A DNA stretch of 64,000 bases from Pseudomonas sp. AL03 (GCF_029960815.1 NZ_JASBRE010000012.1:62001-126000), one strand, 5' to 3'. Shown: positions 8,156 to 19,970, numbered from the stretch's first letter. The notes: generated by a model not told the origin, from the letters alone. Made by a program: numbers and translations.

Positions 8156-8767
8156 CTACTCGATCGGCGTACTCACAAACACCTCAAGCCCCTCGGCATA
8201 CGCGGTAAACGCGCTGATCAGCGGAAACTGCGCAGCCTCCACCTGATCCGGCACCACCAGATTGGTAAAACTCCAGGCCACCGCCAAGGTAATTCCGTCC
8301 TGAGCAATCGAACCGTCAGTCTTAAGCGGCTGCTTTTCCAGCTCCCGCTCCAGCGCCGAATACGCCGCCGACAATTGCCCTTCCACCCGTTCCACCCACG
8401 GTTCAAATTGAATGTGCGCCGGACGCAGGCTGCGTTCGTAATAAATCTGCACGGACTTCTCGCACGCCGCCAACCCCAGGCCAATCAGGCGCAATGCGCG
8501 CAGTCGTTGATCGAGATCAGCCGGCATCAAACGCTTGCCGGGACTGGCCAGCGCTTCCAGGTAATCGATGATCAGCGTCGAGTCCATCAACACTTCACCG
8601 TCATCCAGCACCAGGGTAGGGGCCTTGACCACCGGGTTGATCTGCTGGAATTGCTCGAAGTGCCGAAACACCGAAACCGATTGATGTTCCAGCGAGATGC
8701 CAAGGCGTTTGGCAGAGATGGCGACGCGCCGCACGTAGGGCGAATCCAGCATGCCGATTAACTTCAT
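8156..8767 (-). CDS. Glutathione S-transferase family protein
   Basis: A 203-residue protein with an N-terminal thioredoxin-like domain. It has SPYVRRVAI at the start, the cis-Pro segment KAPTLVLDDG and the glutathione-contacting DSTLIIDYLE. The C-terminal domain is all-helical. The likely catalytic residue is the N-terminal Ser9 of the SPYVRR segment. Cytoplasmic; the role could be conjugation, isomerisation or peroxide reduction, and the substrate is unknown. It is transcribed alone toward the REP pair, convergent with the upstream membrane operon. Confidence 0.87.
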   Translation of the reverse strand: MKLIGMLDSPYVRRVAISAKRLGISLEHQSVSVFRHFEQFQQINPVVKAPTLVLDDGEVLMDSTLIIDYLEALASPGKRLMPADLDQRLRALRLIGLGLAACEKSVQIYYERSLRPAHIQFEPWVERVEGQLSAAYSALERELEKQPLKTDGSIAQDGITLAVAWSFTNLVVPDQVEAAQFPLISAFTAYAEGLEVFVSTPIE

Positions 8768-8842
8768 TGAACCGCTCCTTCAGATGTCCATTCGGGATGG
8801 ACTACCTTAGCTGAGGTTCCGCGCGCTGCAACCGGCGACGCG

Positions 8843-9763
8843 CTAATCCTCGAAGCCCACCTGTTCGTGAATCTCATCGACCTTCAATTCCAGCCGATAG
8901 GCCACGGCGATAAACAGCGCCTGGCACAGGCACAGCGTCGCACTCAACGAACGGAAGGCAAACGAACTGCCTTCATTGACCAGCAGCACGGTGTCGGCGC
9001 GCTTGGCCAGGGGCGAGAGGTTGCTGTCGGTGATGATCAGGGTTTTTGCCTGATTATGCTGGGCGATGCGCAGGCAATGCTGGGTTTCCTTGCCGTAGGG
9101 CGTGAAGCTGATGGCGATCACCAGGTCATTGGCGCGCACGCTGCGCATCTGCTCGCGGTAGCTGCCGCCGAGGCCGGAGACCAAATGAATGCGCTTGTTG
9201 GTGTGCTGCAGGTTGTAGACCAGGTAGTCGGCCACTGCGAACGAGCGCCGCACCCCGACCACGTAGATATTGTCGGCATTCACCACCAGGTCGACAGCTT
9301 TGGCGAAGGCCTGGTCATCCAGTTCCAGTCCCAGTCGTTCGATGCCCGAGAGGGTCGCATTGATGCACTCGCGCGCCAGGTCGCCGCCGCTGGCCTTCTG
9401 CGACTTGTTGGCGATCATGCTGCGAATGCGCTGTTGGTAGTTCTGAACCGGCGTGGTCTTGTGGGTATAGGCCTCGCGGAACAACGCCTGCATTTCGCTG
9501 AAGCCGCTGAACCCGAAGCGCTGGGAAAACCGCACGATCGCCGAGGGGTGCACTTCGCACTCACGGGCGATGTCGCTGATGCGGTCAACCATGATCCGGT
9601 CGCTCTGCTGGCTCATGTAACTGGCGATGCGCTTGAGCTGGCGCGGCAGGCTTTCGTATTCGTGGGTGATCAGCTGCAGCAGACGCTCGGCATTGATCGG
9701 GGGGCTGGCGAGATCGCTGTCGGGCGTGCTCTCGCTCGTCGCCGGCTGATCGGTGCGGGTCAT
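8843..9763 (-). CDS. RpiR/MurR-family regulator, presumed IolR of the inositol locus
   Basis: A 306-residue regulator. The start MTRTDQP is chosen because AAGGA lies about 7 bases upstream; the frame extends further upstream without support. The N-terminal helix-turn-helix is about residues 30-105 (DRISDIARECEVHPSAIVRF). The C-terminal SIS (sugar isomerase) domain is about 130-280 (IYVVGVRRSFAVADY, and VIAISFTPYGKET followed by LIITDSN) and binds a phosphorylated sugar or cyclitol. It diverges from iolC across 311 bases containing palindromes. By position and family it should repress the iol genes and be released by an inositol-derived phosphate. The name is inferred from context. Confidence 0.87.
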   Translation of the reverse strand: MTRTDQPATSESTPDSDLASPPINAERLLQLITHEYESLPRQLKRIASYMSQQSDRIMVDRISDIARECEVHPSAIVRFSQRFGFSGFSEMQALFREAYTHKTTPVQNYQQRIRSMIANKSQKASGGDLARECINATLSGIERLGLELDDQAFAKAVDLVVNADNIYVVGVRRSFAVADYLVYNLQHTNKRIHLVSGLGGSYREQMRSVRANDLVIAISFTPYGKETQHCLRIAQHNQAKTLIITDSNLSPLAKRADTVLLVNEGSSFAFRSLSATLCLCQALFIAVAYRLELKVDEIHEQVGFED

Positions 9764-9935
9764 AAGGAATCCTTCTGGCTTGTTCTTATAGGGACGACAG
9801 AGCGCGTCATCCCGTGACAATAGGTTGGCTGTGCGCAGTCTACAGGGTAGGCCGGAATAAAATCTTGAGCGTGCAGTCAGTACGCGGTGTGCTGAAACGA
9901 TGCACTGCCTCGGGAACGCTTGCACTAAAGCTTAT

Positions 9936-9951
9936 TGGAAAAAATATTCCA
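9936..9951. promoter_or_regulatory. Palindrome TGGAA-N6-TTCCA, candidate RpiR-type operator
   Basis: TGGAAAAAATATTCCA has perfect 5-bp arms and an A/T spacer, and lies in the rpiR-iolC intergenic region. A near-copy (TGGAA-N6-TTGAT) begins 29 bases later at 9965, and a one-mismatch copy (TAGAA-N6-TTCCA) lies before the importer genes at 19955-19970. Repetition at both promoters of the locus supports an operator for the divergent regulator. Confidence 0.6.
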
Positions 9952-9964
9952 TGTAAAAAGTATT

Positions 9965-9980
9965 TGGAATAATTATTGAT
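9965..9980. promoter_or_regulatory. Degenerate second copy of the TGGAA-N6 operator
   Basis: TGGAATAATTATTGAT keeps the left arm TGGAA and the A/T spacer of the site at 9936 but only part of the right arm. The start-to-start distance of 29 bases is close to three helical turns, which would allow cooperative binding on one DNA face. Confidence 0.4.
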
Positions 9981-9981
9981 T

Positions 9982-9995
9982 GTTCGGTCCCGAAC
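9982..9995. promoter_or_regulatory. Palindrome GTTCGGTCCCGAAC upstream of iolC
   Basis: The 14-base sequence has perfect 6-bp arms (GTTCGG/CCGAAC) and a 2-base centre. It sits directly after the degenerate TGGAA site and 79 bases before the iolC start. The sequence differs from the TGGAA palindromes, so it would be read by a different protein. Function is not known. Confidence 0.4.
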
Positions 9996-10074
9996 GTTTT
10001 AGTCTGCATCCACCCAGCGTGTTCGGCGCAGCCATCGCCCCGAACGCAGGCTGATAAAAATAACAGGAGCCAAC

Positions 10075-12012
10075 ATGGGCCAGACTCGTTTTGCCAGTGG
10101 GCGTCAATTGGATCTGATTTGCCTGGGGCGCCTTGGCGTCGACCTCTATGCGCAGCAAGTCGGAGCGCGGTTGGAAGATGTTTCAAGTTTCGCCAAATAC
10201 CTCGGTGGATCGTCCGCCAACATCGCTTTCGGCACGGCTCGACTGGGTCTGAAATCGGCGATGCTGAGCCGGGTAGGGGACGACCACATGGGCCGCTTCC
10301 TCGTTGAATCCCTGGCCCGCGAAGGTTGCGAGGTCAGCGGCATCAAGGTCGATCCGGAACGCCTGACCGCCATGGTCCTGTTGGGCCTCAAGGATCGCGA
10401 AACCTTTCCTTTGGTCTTCTACCGCGAAAACTGCGCCGACATGGCGCTGCGGGCCGAAGACATCAGCGAAGCCTTCATGGCTTCCAGCAAAGCCTTGCTG
10501 ACCACCGGCACCCATTTCTCCACCGACGGCGTCTACAAGGCGAGCATCCAGGCGCTGGATTACGCCGAGAAGCACAACGTCAAACGCGTACTGGATATCG
10601 ACTATCGCCCGGTGCTCTGGGGCCTGGCCGGCAAGGCGGACGGTGAAACCCGCTTTGTCGCCGACCAGAACGTCAGCCAGCATGTGCAGAAAATTCTCCC
10701 GCGTTTCGACCTGATCGTCGGCACCGAGGAAGAGTTTCTGATTGCCGGCGGTTCCGAGGATTTGCTCACTGCGCTGCGTAATGTGCGGCGCCTGAGCGCG
10801 GCGACCCTGGTGGTCAAGCTCGGCCCGCAAGGCTGCACGGTGATTCACGGAGTGATCCCGGTGCGTCTCGAAGACGGCGCAATTTATCCTGGAGTTCGGG
10901 TAGAAGTGCTCAACGTATTGGGTGCCGGCGATGCCTTTATGTCGGGCTTCCTCGCGGGTTGGCTGGAAGACGCCAGCGACGAGCGCTGCTGCCAGTTGGC
11001 CAATGCCTGCGGTGGTCTGGTGGTGTCGCGTCACGCCTGCGCCCCGGCCATGCCGACCCGCGCCGAACTCGACTATCTGTTCAACAGCCCGGTGCCGATT
11101 ACCCGGCCGGATCAGGACGCCACGCTGCAACGTCTGCATCAGGTCAGCGTGCCGCGCAAACAGTGGAAACAGCTGTTCATTTTTGCCTTCGACCATCGCG
11201 GGCAACTGGTGGAACTGGCCCAAAAGGGCGGTCGCGACCTGAACGCTATCGGCGAACTCAAGCAGCTTTTTATCAAGGCTGTGGAACGGGTCGAAGCCGA
11301 TTTGCGCGAGCAGGGCATCGAGGCCGATGTCGGGCTGCTGGCCGATCAACGCTTCGGTCAGGACGCGTTGAACGCCGCCACCGGTCGCGGCTGGTGGGTG
11401 GCGCGGCCGGTGGAAGTGCAGGGTTCGCGGCCATTGGCGTTCGAACATGGGCGCTCCATCGGCAGCAACTTGATCGCCTGGCCGCAGGAACAAATCATCA
11501 AGTGCCTGGTGCAATTCCACCCCGACGACGAGCCGCTGCTGCGACTTGAACAGGAAGCGCAGATCAAGGGTTTGTATCAGGCCTCCCAGGTCAGCGGTCA
11601 CGAGCTGCTGCTGGAAATCATCCCGCCCAAGGATCACCCGTCGCCGCATCCGGACGTGCTGTATCGCGCCCTGAAACGCCTCTACAACCTGGGCATTTAC
11701 CCAGCGTGGTGGAAGATCGAAGCGCAGAGCGCCGAGGAGTGGAAACAACTCGACGAACTGATTCAGGCGCGTGACCCGTACTGCCGTGGCGTGGTGTTGC
11801 TGGGGCTGAATGCACCGGCAGCGGCACTGGCCGAAGGGTTTCAACAGGCCAGCCAGAGCCAGACCTGCCGTGGTTTCGCCGTGGGCCGGACGATTTTCCA
11901 GGAGCCGAGCCGAGCGTGGCTGGCCGGTGAAATCGATGACGAAGCGCTGATCCGTCAGGTGCAGGGCACGTTCGTCGAACTGATCGATGCCTGGCGCACG
12001 GCGCGGGCCTGA
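10075..12012 (+). CDS. iolC: Bifunctional 5-dehydro-2-deoxygluconokinase IolC fused to DUF2090
   Basis: 645 residues. Residues about 1-330 form a PfkB/ribokinase-type kinase: N-terminal GGSSANIAFGTARLG, and the anion-hole and catalytic Asp GAGDAF at 283-288. It phosphorylates 2-deoxy-5-keto-gluconate. Residues about 350-645 are a DUF2090 domain, an aldolase-like TIM barrel (FIFAFDHRGQLVEL, LLADQRFGQDAL, LLEIIPPKDHP). No separate iolJ aldolase is present in the locus, so the fused domain may split the phosphorylated product into dihydroxyacetone phosphate and malonate semialdehyde. First gene of the iol operon; AGGAG precedes the ATG. Confidence 0.92.
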   Translation: MGQTRFASGRQLDLICLGRLGVDLYAQQVGARLEDVSSFAKYLGGSSANIAFGTARLGLKSAMLSRVGDDHMGRFLVESLAREGCEVSGIKVDPERLTAMVLLGLKDRETFPLVFYRENCADMALRAEDISEAFMASSKALLTTGTHFSTDGVYKASIQALDYAEKHNVKRVLDIDYRPVLWGLAGKADGETRFVADQNVSQHVQKILPRFDLIVGTEEEFLIAGGSEDLLTALRNVRRLSAATLVVKLGPQGCTVIHGVIPVRLEDGAIYPGVRVEVLNVLGAGDAFMSGFLAGWLEDASDERCCQLANACGGLVVSRHACAPAMPTRAELDYLFNSPVPITRPDQDATLQRLHQVSVPRKQWKQLFIFAFDHRGQLVELAQKGGRDLNAIGELKQLFIKAVERVEADLREQGIEADVGLLADQRFGQDALNAATGRGWWVARPVEVQGSRPLAFEHGRSIGSNLIAWPQEQIIKCLVQFHPDDEPLLRLEQEAQIKGLYQASQVSGHELLLEIIPPKDHPSPHPDVLYRALKRLYNLGIYPAWWKIEAQSAEEWKQLDELIQARDPYCRGVVLLGLNAPAAALAEGFQQASQSQTCRGFAVGRTIFQEPSRAWLAGEIDDEALIRQVQGTFVELIDAWRTARA

Positions 12013-12033
12013 CGCGACACCGCGTTATCGTTC

Positions 12034-12114
12034 TTCGCGGGCAAGTCGGATCGCCGCACCGCTCGCTCCTACAGATCACCGCAGCTTCCCGTAGGAGCGA
12101 GGCTTGCCCGCGAA
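12034..12114. repeat. REP pair between iolC and iolE
   Basis: TTCGCGGGCAAG at 12034-12045 is mirrored by CTTGCCCGCGAA at 12103-12114, with CGCTCCTACA/GTAGGAGCG as inner arms. Classic Pseudomonas REP doublet. Its position inside the operon could stabilise the upstream iolC message or reduce downstream expression. Confidence 0.8.
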
Positions 12115-12163
12115 GGCGGCCTTAGACTCAACGGAAATTTAGAAAACAATAAAAGGTGCAGCC

Positions 12164-13054
12164 ATGCCCGCTATTCGAATTGGCATCAACCCGATCTCCT
12201 GGAGCAACGACGACCTGCCGTCCCTCGGTGGGGAGACGCCGCTGAGCACCGCCCTGAGCGAAGGCAAGGACATCGGCTACGAAGGTTTCGAACTCAATGG
12301 CAAATTCCCCAAGGACGCGAAGGGCGTCGGTGATGTGCTACGGCCTTATGACCTGGCGCTGGTGTCCGGCTGGTATTCCAGCCGTCTGGCCCGCCGCTCG
12401 GTGGCCGAAGAAATTGACGCCATCAGCCACCATGTCGAGCTGTTGGCGAAGAACGGCGCCAAGGTGCTGGTGTACGGCGAAGTCGCCGACTCCATTCAAG
12501 GCCAGCGCATTCCGCTGGTTGAACGCCCGCGTTTCCACACCGAACACGCTTGGCAGGAATATGCCGACAAGCTCACTGAGCTGGCACGCTTCACCTTGTC
12601 CCAAGGCGTGCGCCTGGCGTATCACCACCATATGGGTGCCTACGTCGAATCCCCGGCGGACATCGACACGTTGATGGCGTTGACCGGCAGTGAAGTCGGC
12701 CTGTTGTTCGATTCGGGCCATTGCTATATGGGTGGCGGCGAACCGTTGCAGGTGCTGCGCAAACACATAGAACGCGTCTGCCACGTGCATTTCAAGGACG
12801 TGCGCAAACCGGTGGTGCAACTCGCACGCAACAACCTGTGGAGCTTCCCGGACTGCATCATCAACGGCACGTTCACCGTGCCCGGCGACGGCGATATCGA
12901 CTTCGGCGCCTTGCTCGACGAGCTGCTGGCGGCCGATTACCTCGGCTGGCTGGTGGTCGAAGCCGAGCAGGACCCGGCGGTGGCGCCGAGTTACGTCTAT
13001 GCCAAAAAAGGCTACGACACCCTGCGCACGCTGCTCGATGAGAGGACTAAGTGA
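12164..13054 (+). CDS. iolE: Myo-inosose-2 dehydratase IolE
   Basis: 296 residues, a TIM-barrel of the xylose-isomerase-like superfamily. It dehydrates scyllo-inosose to 3D-3,5/4-trihydroxycyclohexane-1,2-dione, the second step of inositol breakdown. The N-terminus IGINPISWSNDDLPSLGG, the metal-ligand and active-site stretches YHHHMGAYVES and LLFDSGHCYMGGG, and HVHFKDVR agree with the family at full length. AAGGTG lies before the ATG. It overlaps iolB by one base (TGATG), indicating translational coupling. Confidence 0.95.
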   Translation: MPAIRIGINPISWSNDDLPSLGGETPLSTALSEGKDIGYEGFELNGKFPKDAKGVGDVLRPYDLALVSGWYSSRLARRSVAEEIDAISHHVELLAKNGAKVLVYGEVADSIQGQRIPLVERPRFHTEHAWQEYADKLTELARFTLSQGVRLAYHHHMGAYVESPADIDTLMALTGSEVGLLFDSGHCYMGGGEPLQVLRKHIERVCHVHFKDVRKPVVQLARNNLWSFPDCIINGTFTVPGDGDIDFGALLDELLAADYLGWLVVEAEQDPAVAPSYVYAKKGYDTLRTLLDERTK

Positions 13055-13863
13055 TGAACCTGCTGGTCAAAAGCAATGCCCATGGCCGGACCATGGTCGA
13101 GCTGGGTAAAGGTGAGCTTGAGTACGTCGGCTTCGCCGCTTACCGCTTGAGCCTGGGCGAAACCCTGCCGGTGTCGGCCGGTGATAAAGAACTGTGCCTG
13201 GTGCTGCTCTGCGGTCGGGTCAGCCTCAAGGGCGAAGCGCCGGGGCAGGGCGCGTTCGACTGGGACAACATCGGTGATCGCCAGTCGGTGTTCGAAGACA
13301 AATCACCCTTCGCTGCCTACCTGCCGCCTGGCAGTCAGGCTCAAGTGGTGGCGCTCAGCGACGTGCAGATCGCTGTGTGCGCCGCACCTGGTTCGACGAG
13401 CAACGGCCTCGGCCCACGGCTGATCAAACCCGACACCATGAAACGCAGCGTGCGCGGCAAGGGCGCCAACACCCGTTACGTCTGCGACATTCTGCCGGAC
13501 ACCGAACCGGCCCATTCGCTGCTGGTGGTGGAAGTGCGCACGCCATCGGGTCACTCGTCGAGCTACCCGCCGCACAAACACGACACCGACGATTTGCCGC
13601 ACCAGAGCTTTCTTGAAGAGACCTATTACCACCAGATCAACCCGCCCCAGGGCTTCGTGTTCCAGCGGGTGTACACCGACGATCGCAGCATCGATCAGGC
13701 CATGGCCGTGGAAAACAGCGACCTCGTGGTTGTGCCCAAGGGCTACCACCCGGTCAGCGTGCCGTACGGTTACGAGTCGTATTACTTGAACGTGATGGCC
13801 GGCCCGAAACGTGTCTGGCAGTTCCACAACGATCCGCAGCACAGCTGGCTGATGGATCTCTGA
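13054..13863 (+). CDS. iolB: 5-deoxy-glucuronate isomerase IolB
   Basis: 269 residues. IolB converts 5-deoxy-D-glucuronate to 2-deoxy-5-keto-gluconate and has a double-cupin fold. The metal-binding His/Glu set is visible in SSYPPHKHDTD, the SFLEETYYH stretch and the C-terminal PVSVPYGYESYYLN. The ATG at 13054 shares one base with the iolE stop and has AGAGGA upstream; the GTG 3 bases earlier is an alternative start. Cytoplasmic enzyme in the middle of the iol operon. Confidence 0.94.
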   Translation: MNLLVKSNAHGRTMVELGKGELEYVGFAAYRLSLGETLPVSAGDKELCLVLLCGRVSLKGEAPGQGAFDWDNIGDRQSVFEDKSPFAAYLPPGSQAQVVALSDVQIAVCAAPGSTSNGLGPRLIKPDTMKRSVRGKGANTRYVCDILPDTEPAHSLLVVEVRTPSGHSSSYPPHKHDTDDLPHQSFLEETYYHQINPPQGFVFQRVYTDDRSIDQAMAVENSDLVVVPKGYHPVSVPYGYESYYLNVMAGPKRVWQFHNDPQHSWLMDL

Positions 13864-13893
13864 ATTACAACGTCTGCACGGAGAACAACAATA

Positions 13894-14715
13894 ATGAGCA
13901 CACCCCTGCGTTTCGCCCTGAACCGTATGGTCGCCCCACGGTTGTCCCTGCCCGCGTTCATCGAGCTGGCGGTGACCCTCAAGGCCGACGCGATCGAAAT
14001 TCGTAACGACCTTAAAGGCGTCGAGATCGAAGACGGCACCGCGCCCGAGCGCGTCCGTGAGTTGTGTGCGGCCAACGGCATTACCGTGCTGTCGATTAAC
14101 GCGCTGTATCCGTTTGATGTGTGGAATGACGAGCGCCGCGCACACGCCTTGAAACTCGCCGCTTATGCCCGTGATTGCGGCGCTCAAGGGTTGGTCATGT
14201 GTCCGCTCAACGACCGTGCCGACCCGCGTAGCGAGGCCGAACGTGCTTCAGGTCTGCGCACGGCGTTGAGTGAACTGGCGCCGATCCTGCGCGAACACGG
14301 CATTCTCGGTTTCATCGAGCTGCTGGGTTTTGAAGAGTGTTCGCTGCGCCGTAAACGCACGGCGGTGGAGGCGATCAAGGCCATCGGCGGGCTGGATGTG
14401 TTCCGTCTGGTTCACGACACCTTTCACCATCACCTGGCCTGCGAGCATGAGTTCTTCCCCGAGCTGACCGGGTTGGTGCACATCTCCGGTGTCGAGGATG
14501 CCGAGGCACCGTTGGCGACCCTACGCGACGGCCATCGGGTGCTGGTGGGCGAGGGCGACATCCTCGGCAACGCGGCGCAAATCGACACCTTGCTCAGCAG
14601 CGGTTACAGCGGCTATCTGTCGTTCGAACCGTTTGCCGACAGTGTCCACGGCCTGGCGGATATCCAGCAGGCGATCGGCGCGAGCATGGATCACCTGAAG
14701 AACTCTTTGGCCTGA
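13894..14715 (+). CDS. iolI: Inosose isomerase-like TIM-barrel protein IolI
   Basis: 273 residues of the AP-endonuclease-2/xylose-isomerase-like TIM-barrel superfamily. Metal-coordinating elements: AIEIRNDL near residue 30, [27 protein letters not shown] and a final SFEPF. These align with Bacillus IolI, which interconverts inosose isomers. GGAGAACAACAATA precedes the ATG, 31 bases after iolB. The activity is assigned by family and operon position; other keto-cyclitol epimerisations are possible. Confidence 0.83.
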   Translation: MSTPLRFALNRMVAPRLSLPAFIELAVTLKADAIEIRNDLKGVEIEDGTAPERVRELCAANGITVLSINALYPFDVWNDERRAHALKLAAYARDCGAQGLVMCPLNDRADPRSEAERASGLRTALSELAPILREHGILGFIELLGFEECSLRRKRTAVEAIKAIGGLDVFRLVHDTFHHHLACEHEFFPELTGLVHISGVEDAEAPLATLRDGHRVLVGEGDILGNAAQIDTLLSSGYSGYLSFEPFADSVHGLADIQQAIGASMDHLKNSLA

Positions 14716-14726
14716 AAGGTGCGGTT

Positions 14727-17728
<3,002 letters not shown>

Positions 17729-17739
17729 CCCCCCGTAAT

Positions 17740-17846
17740 GATCGTTCCCACGCTCCGCGTGGGAATGCAGCCCGGGACGCTCCGCGTCCCAAAAGCGGAC
17801 GCAGAGCGTCCATTGATGCGTTACCACGCAGAGCGTGGGAACGATC
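17740..17846. repeat. GATCGTTCCCACGCTC inverted-repeat element, copy 1
   Basis: GATCGTTCCCACGCTC at 17740-17755 is perfectly mirrored by GAGCGTGGGAACGATC at 17831-17846. Internal smaller hairpins include GGACGCTCCGCGTCC. The 107-base non-coding element lies between iolG and iolH. A relative lies on the other side of iolH and a minimal form at 40978-41009. It looks like a dispersed, non-autonomous repeat of this genome. Confidence 0.8.
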
Positions 17847-17872
17847 GGCGTCAGGTGATGGAGAACAAAAAC

Positions 17873-18733
17873 ATGCGCATCGCACTAGACCCCTACATGT
17901 ACCGCACCCTGTCCCTGGGCAAGATGGTCGATAAGGTCGCCGAGCTCGGTTACGAACACATCGAACTCTCGCCCCGGGAAGATTTCCTGCCGTTCTACAA
18001 AGCCCCGCGAGTCGACAAGGCGCGGATCAAGGAATTTCGCAAAGCCCTGAGCGACACCGCGGTCAAGCTCTCTTCCTTATTACCGATGTACCACTGGGCC
18101 GCTGCCGACGAAGGCCTGCGAGTGGCCGCCGTACGCAACTGGAAGCGGGCGATCCAGATTGCCGTGGAGATGGACTGCAAGCTGGTCAACACCGAATTCA
18201 CCGGCCAGTCGGACAACCCGCTGGTCTGCGAGAACCAGTTCATGCGCTCGATGGACGAGCTGATCCCGGAGTTCGAGCGCGAAGGCATCAAGCTTGATAT
18301 CCAGGCCCACCCTTACGACTTCTGCGAGCGTAACAACGAGTCGGTGGACATCATTCGCGGTCTGGATCGCGAGTGGATCAACTACCTCTACGCGGCGCCG
18401 CACACCTTCTTCTATGACGATGGCAAAGGCGATATCGCTTCGATGCTCAAGTACGCTGGCTCCAAACTGAGCCACCTGATCATCGCCGATACCTACAACC
18501 ACAAGGCGTCTTCAGGGTTGCGCTACATCGTCAACCCGCCGGGTGTAGTCGCCACCGTGCACCAGCATCTGGACATCGGTCAGGGCGAAGTCGATTGGGA
18601 CGCGTTTTTCGGCACCTTGCGCGAGATCCAGTTCGACGGTATTGCGACAGTGTCGGTGTTTGCCTGGGAAGACCGGCCGGATGAGTCCAGCCGGATGATG
18701 CTTGAGCGCGTGACCCGCGAACTGTGCCAATAA
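17873..18733 (+). CDS. iolH: IolH-type sugar phosphate isomerase/epimerase
   Basis: 286 residues. The start at ATG 17873 ([11 protein letters not shown]) is preferred, with GGAG upstream; the frame is open through the repeat element before it but that stretch is not protein-like. TIM-barrel of the IolH group: the [16 protein letters not shown] opening, the ligand stretches VNTEFTG and [11 protein letters not shown], then LIIADTYNH and VSVFAWED. The exact reaction of IolH is not established; a role in cyclitol isomer handling is the usual proposal. It is flanked on both sides by inverted-repeat elements. Confidence 0.88.
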   Translation: MRIALDPYMYRTLSLGKMVDKVAELGYEHIELSPREDFLPFYKAPRVDKARIKEFRKALSDTAVKLSSLLPMYHWAAADEGLRVAAVRNWKRAIQIAVEMDCKLVNTEFTGQSDNPLVCENQFMRSMDELIPEFEREGIKLDIQAHPYDFCERNNESVDIIRGLDREWINYLYAAPHTFFYDDGKGDIASMLKYAGSKLSHLIIADTYNHKASSGLRYIVNPPGVVATVHQHLDIGQGEVDWDAFFGTLREIQFDGIATVSVFAWEDRPDESSRMMLERVTRELCQ

Positions 18734-18743
18734 CCTCGAAACC

Positions 18744-18867
18744 GATCGTTCCCACGTCGAGGCGTCGAACCGTCCGCGTGGGAATGCATCCCGTGACGCT
18801 CCGCGTCACATAACGGCGGACGCAGAGCGTCCATGGCGGCATTCCCACGCAGAGCGTGGGAACGATC
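18744..18867. repeat. GATCGTTCCCACG inverted-repeat element, copy 2
   Basis: GATCGTTCCCACG at 18744-18756 is mirrored by CGTGGGAACGATC at 18855-18867. It shares the GACGCTCCGCGTC and GGACGCAGAGCGTCC internal modules with copy 1 but is 17 bases longer. The extra bases are a GTCGAGGCGTCGAACCGTC segment in the left part. Located between iolH and the IolW-like gene. Confidence 0.78.
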
Positions 18868-18881
18868 ATCAGGAGAACAAC

Positions 18882-19925
18882 ATGCGTATCGGACTTGTCG
18901 GTTACGGCCATGGCGGCCGGTTTTTCCATGCTCCGCTGATCAGCAGTTTGCCGGCGGCGACGTTCGTGGGTGTGGTCACTCGTTCACCTGAGCGCCGACA
19001 GTTGCTGGCGGCCGAGCATCCAGGGGTGCCCGCGTTTGACAGCATCGGCCAGTTGGTGGAAGCCGGGATCGATGTGCTGGTGGTGTCCACTCCGCTGAAG
19101 GGCCGTCCGGCGCTGGTGCTCGACGGCATCGAGCACGGTGTGGCGGTGGTCAGCGACAAACCGTTCGCCGCTGACGCGCAGCAGGCGCAAACCCTGATCA
19201 CCATGGCCGAGCGCCAGGGCGTACGGCTCAGCGTCTACCAGAACCGTCGCTGGGACTCGGATTTCCTTACCGTGCGCAAACTCATCGAATCCGGTGCGCT
19301 GGGCCAGGTCACCCGTTTCGAATCGCGGATCGAGCGTTACTCACCGCAAGCGGTGAACAACGGCAGTGGCGGTGGCTTCCTGCGTGATCTCGGTAGTCAT
19401 CTGGTGGATCAGGCGTTGCTTTTATTCGGTCCGGTGACACGGGTCTACGCCGAACTGGATTACCTGGAAAAAGACCAGGTCTTCGATAACGGCTTCTTTA
19501 TGGCCCTGACCCATGCCAGTGGCGTCACCTCCCACCTGGGCGGCAGTTGCCTGCAAAACACCCCCGGCCCGCGCTTTCGGGTGACCGGCACCCAAGGCTG
19601 TTACAGCGTCGATGGCCTGGACGGGCAGGAAGCATTGGCGCTCGCCGGGCTCTCGCCCAAATCCGAAGGTGAACGCTGGGGCGTTGAAGAGCATCGCCGA
19701 TGGGGCTGGTTCGAACAGGGCGAAGTGCGCGAGCGGGTGCCCTCCGAGCGCGGTTGCTGGAATCAGTTCTATTTACAGCTGCAAGCCGCGTTGCAGAGCG
19801 GTGGCCCACTGCCCGTCGATGCCCGTGACGCACTGGCGACCACCCGCGTGCTAGACGCTGCGCGACTGAGTTTCGAGCGCCATCAAGTGGAGGAGTTGAA
19901 CCCGTTCGGCAGTCATGGAATATAG
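18882..19925 (+). CDS. Gfo/Idh/MocA oxidoreductase, IolW-like (scyllo-inositol dehydrogenase type)
   Basis: 347 residues. Rossmann motif GLVGYGHGG at the N-terminus, catalytic Lys in SDKPFAAD, then LSVYQNRRWDSDFLTVRKLI, FLRDLGSHLVDQ and GPRFRVTGT with YSVDGLDGQE. These segments match the NADP-dependent scyllo-inositol dehydrogenases (IolW type) better than IolG. It would let scyllo-inositol enter the same pathway through scyllo-inosose. AGGAG lies before the ATG. The last gene before the importer; its stop codon overlaps the start of an A/T-rich operator-like region. Confidence 0.82.
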   Translation: MRIGLVGYGHGGRFFHAPLISSLPAATFVGVVTRSPERRQLLAAEHPGVPAFDSIGQLVEAGIDVLVVSTPLKGRPALVLDGIEHGVAVVSDKPFAADAQQAQTLITMAERQGVRLSVYQNRRWDSDFLTVRKLIESGALGQVTRFESRIERYSPQAVNNGSGGGFLRDLGSHLVDQALLLFGPVTRVYAELDYLEKDQVFDNGFFMALTHASGVTSHLGGSCLQNTPGPRFRVTGTQGCYSVDGLDGQEALALAGLSPKSEGERWGVEEHRRWGWFEQGEVRERVPSERGCWNQFYLQLQAALQSGGPLPVDARDALATTRVLDAARLSFERHQVEELNPFGSHGI

Positions 19926-19927
19926 CC

Positions 19928-19940
19928 AGAATAAAATTCT
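19928..19940. promoter_or_regulatory. Palindrome AGAATAAAATTCT before the importer genes
   Basis: A 13-base perfect inverted repeat (AGAAT/ATTCT) directly after the IolW-like stop codon. It lies 15 bases before a TAGAA-N6-TTCCA site. A half-match, GGAATAAAATCTT, is found at 9854-9866 upstream of the rpiR start. Together these suggest an extended operator region. Confidence 0.4.
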
Positions 19941-19954
19941 AAAATGAGTTGATA

Positions 19955-19970
19955 TAGAAATTATATTCCA
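19955..19970. promoter_or_regulatory. TAGAA-N6-TTCCA, candidate RpiR-type operator for the importer
   Basis: TAGAAATTATATTCCA differs by one arm base from the perfect site at 9936. It lies 113 bases upstream of the binding-protein start, where a separate promoter for the transporter would be expected. Confidence 0.5.

Noticed and set aside
10183..11844. 553-codon minus-strand frame inside iolC
   Set aside because: Mirror of a conserved kinase gene; caused by high third-position GC.
17738..18870. Repeats around iolH as a CRISPR array
   Set aside because: Only two imperfect palindromic elements separated by a full gene; no short regular spacers and no cas genes.
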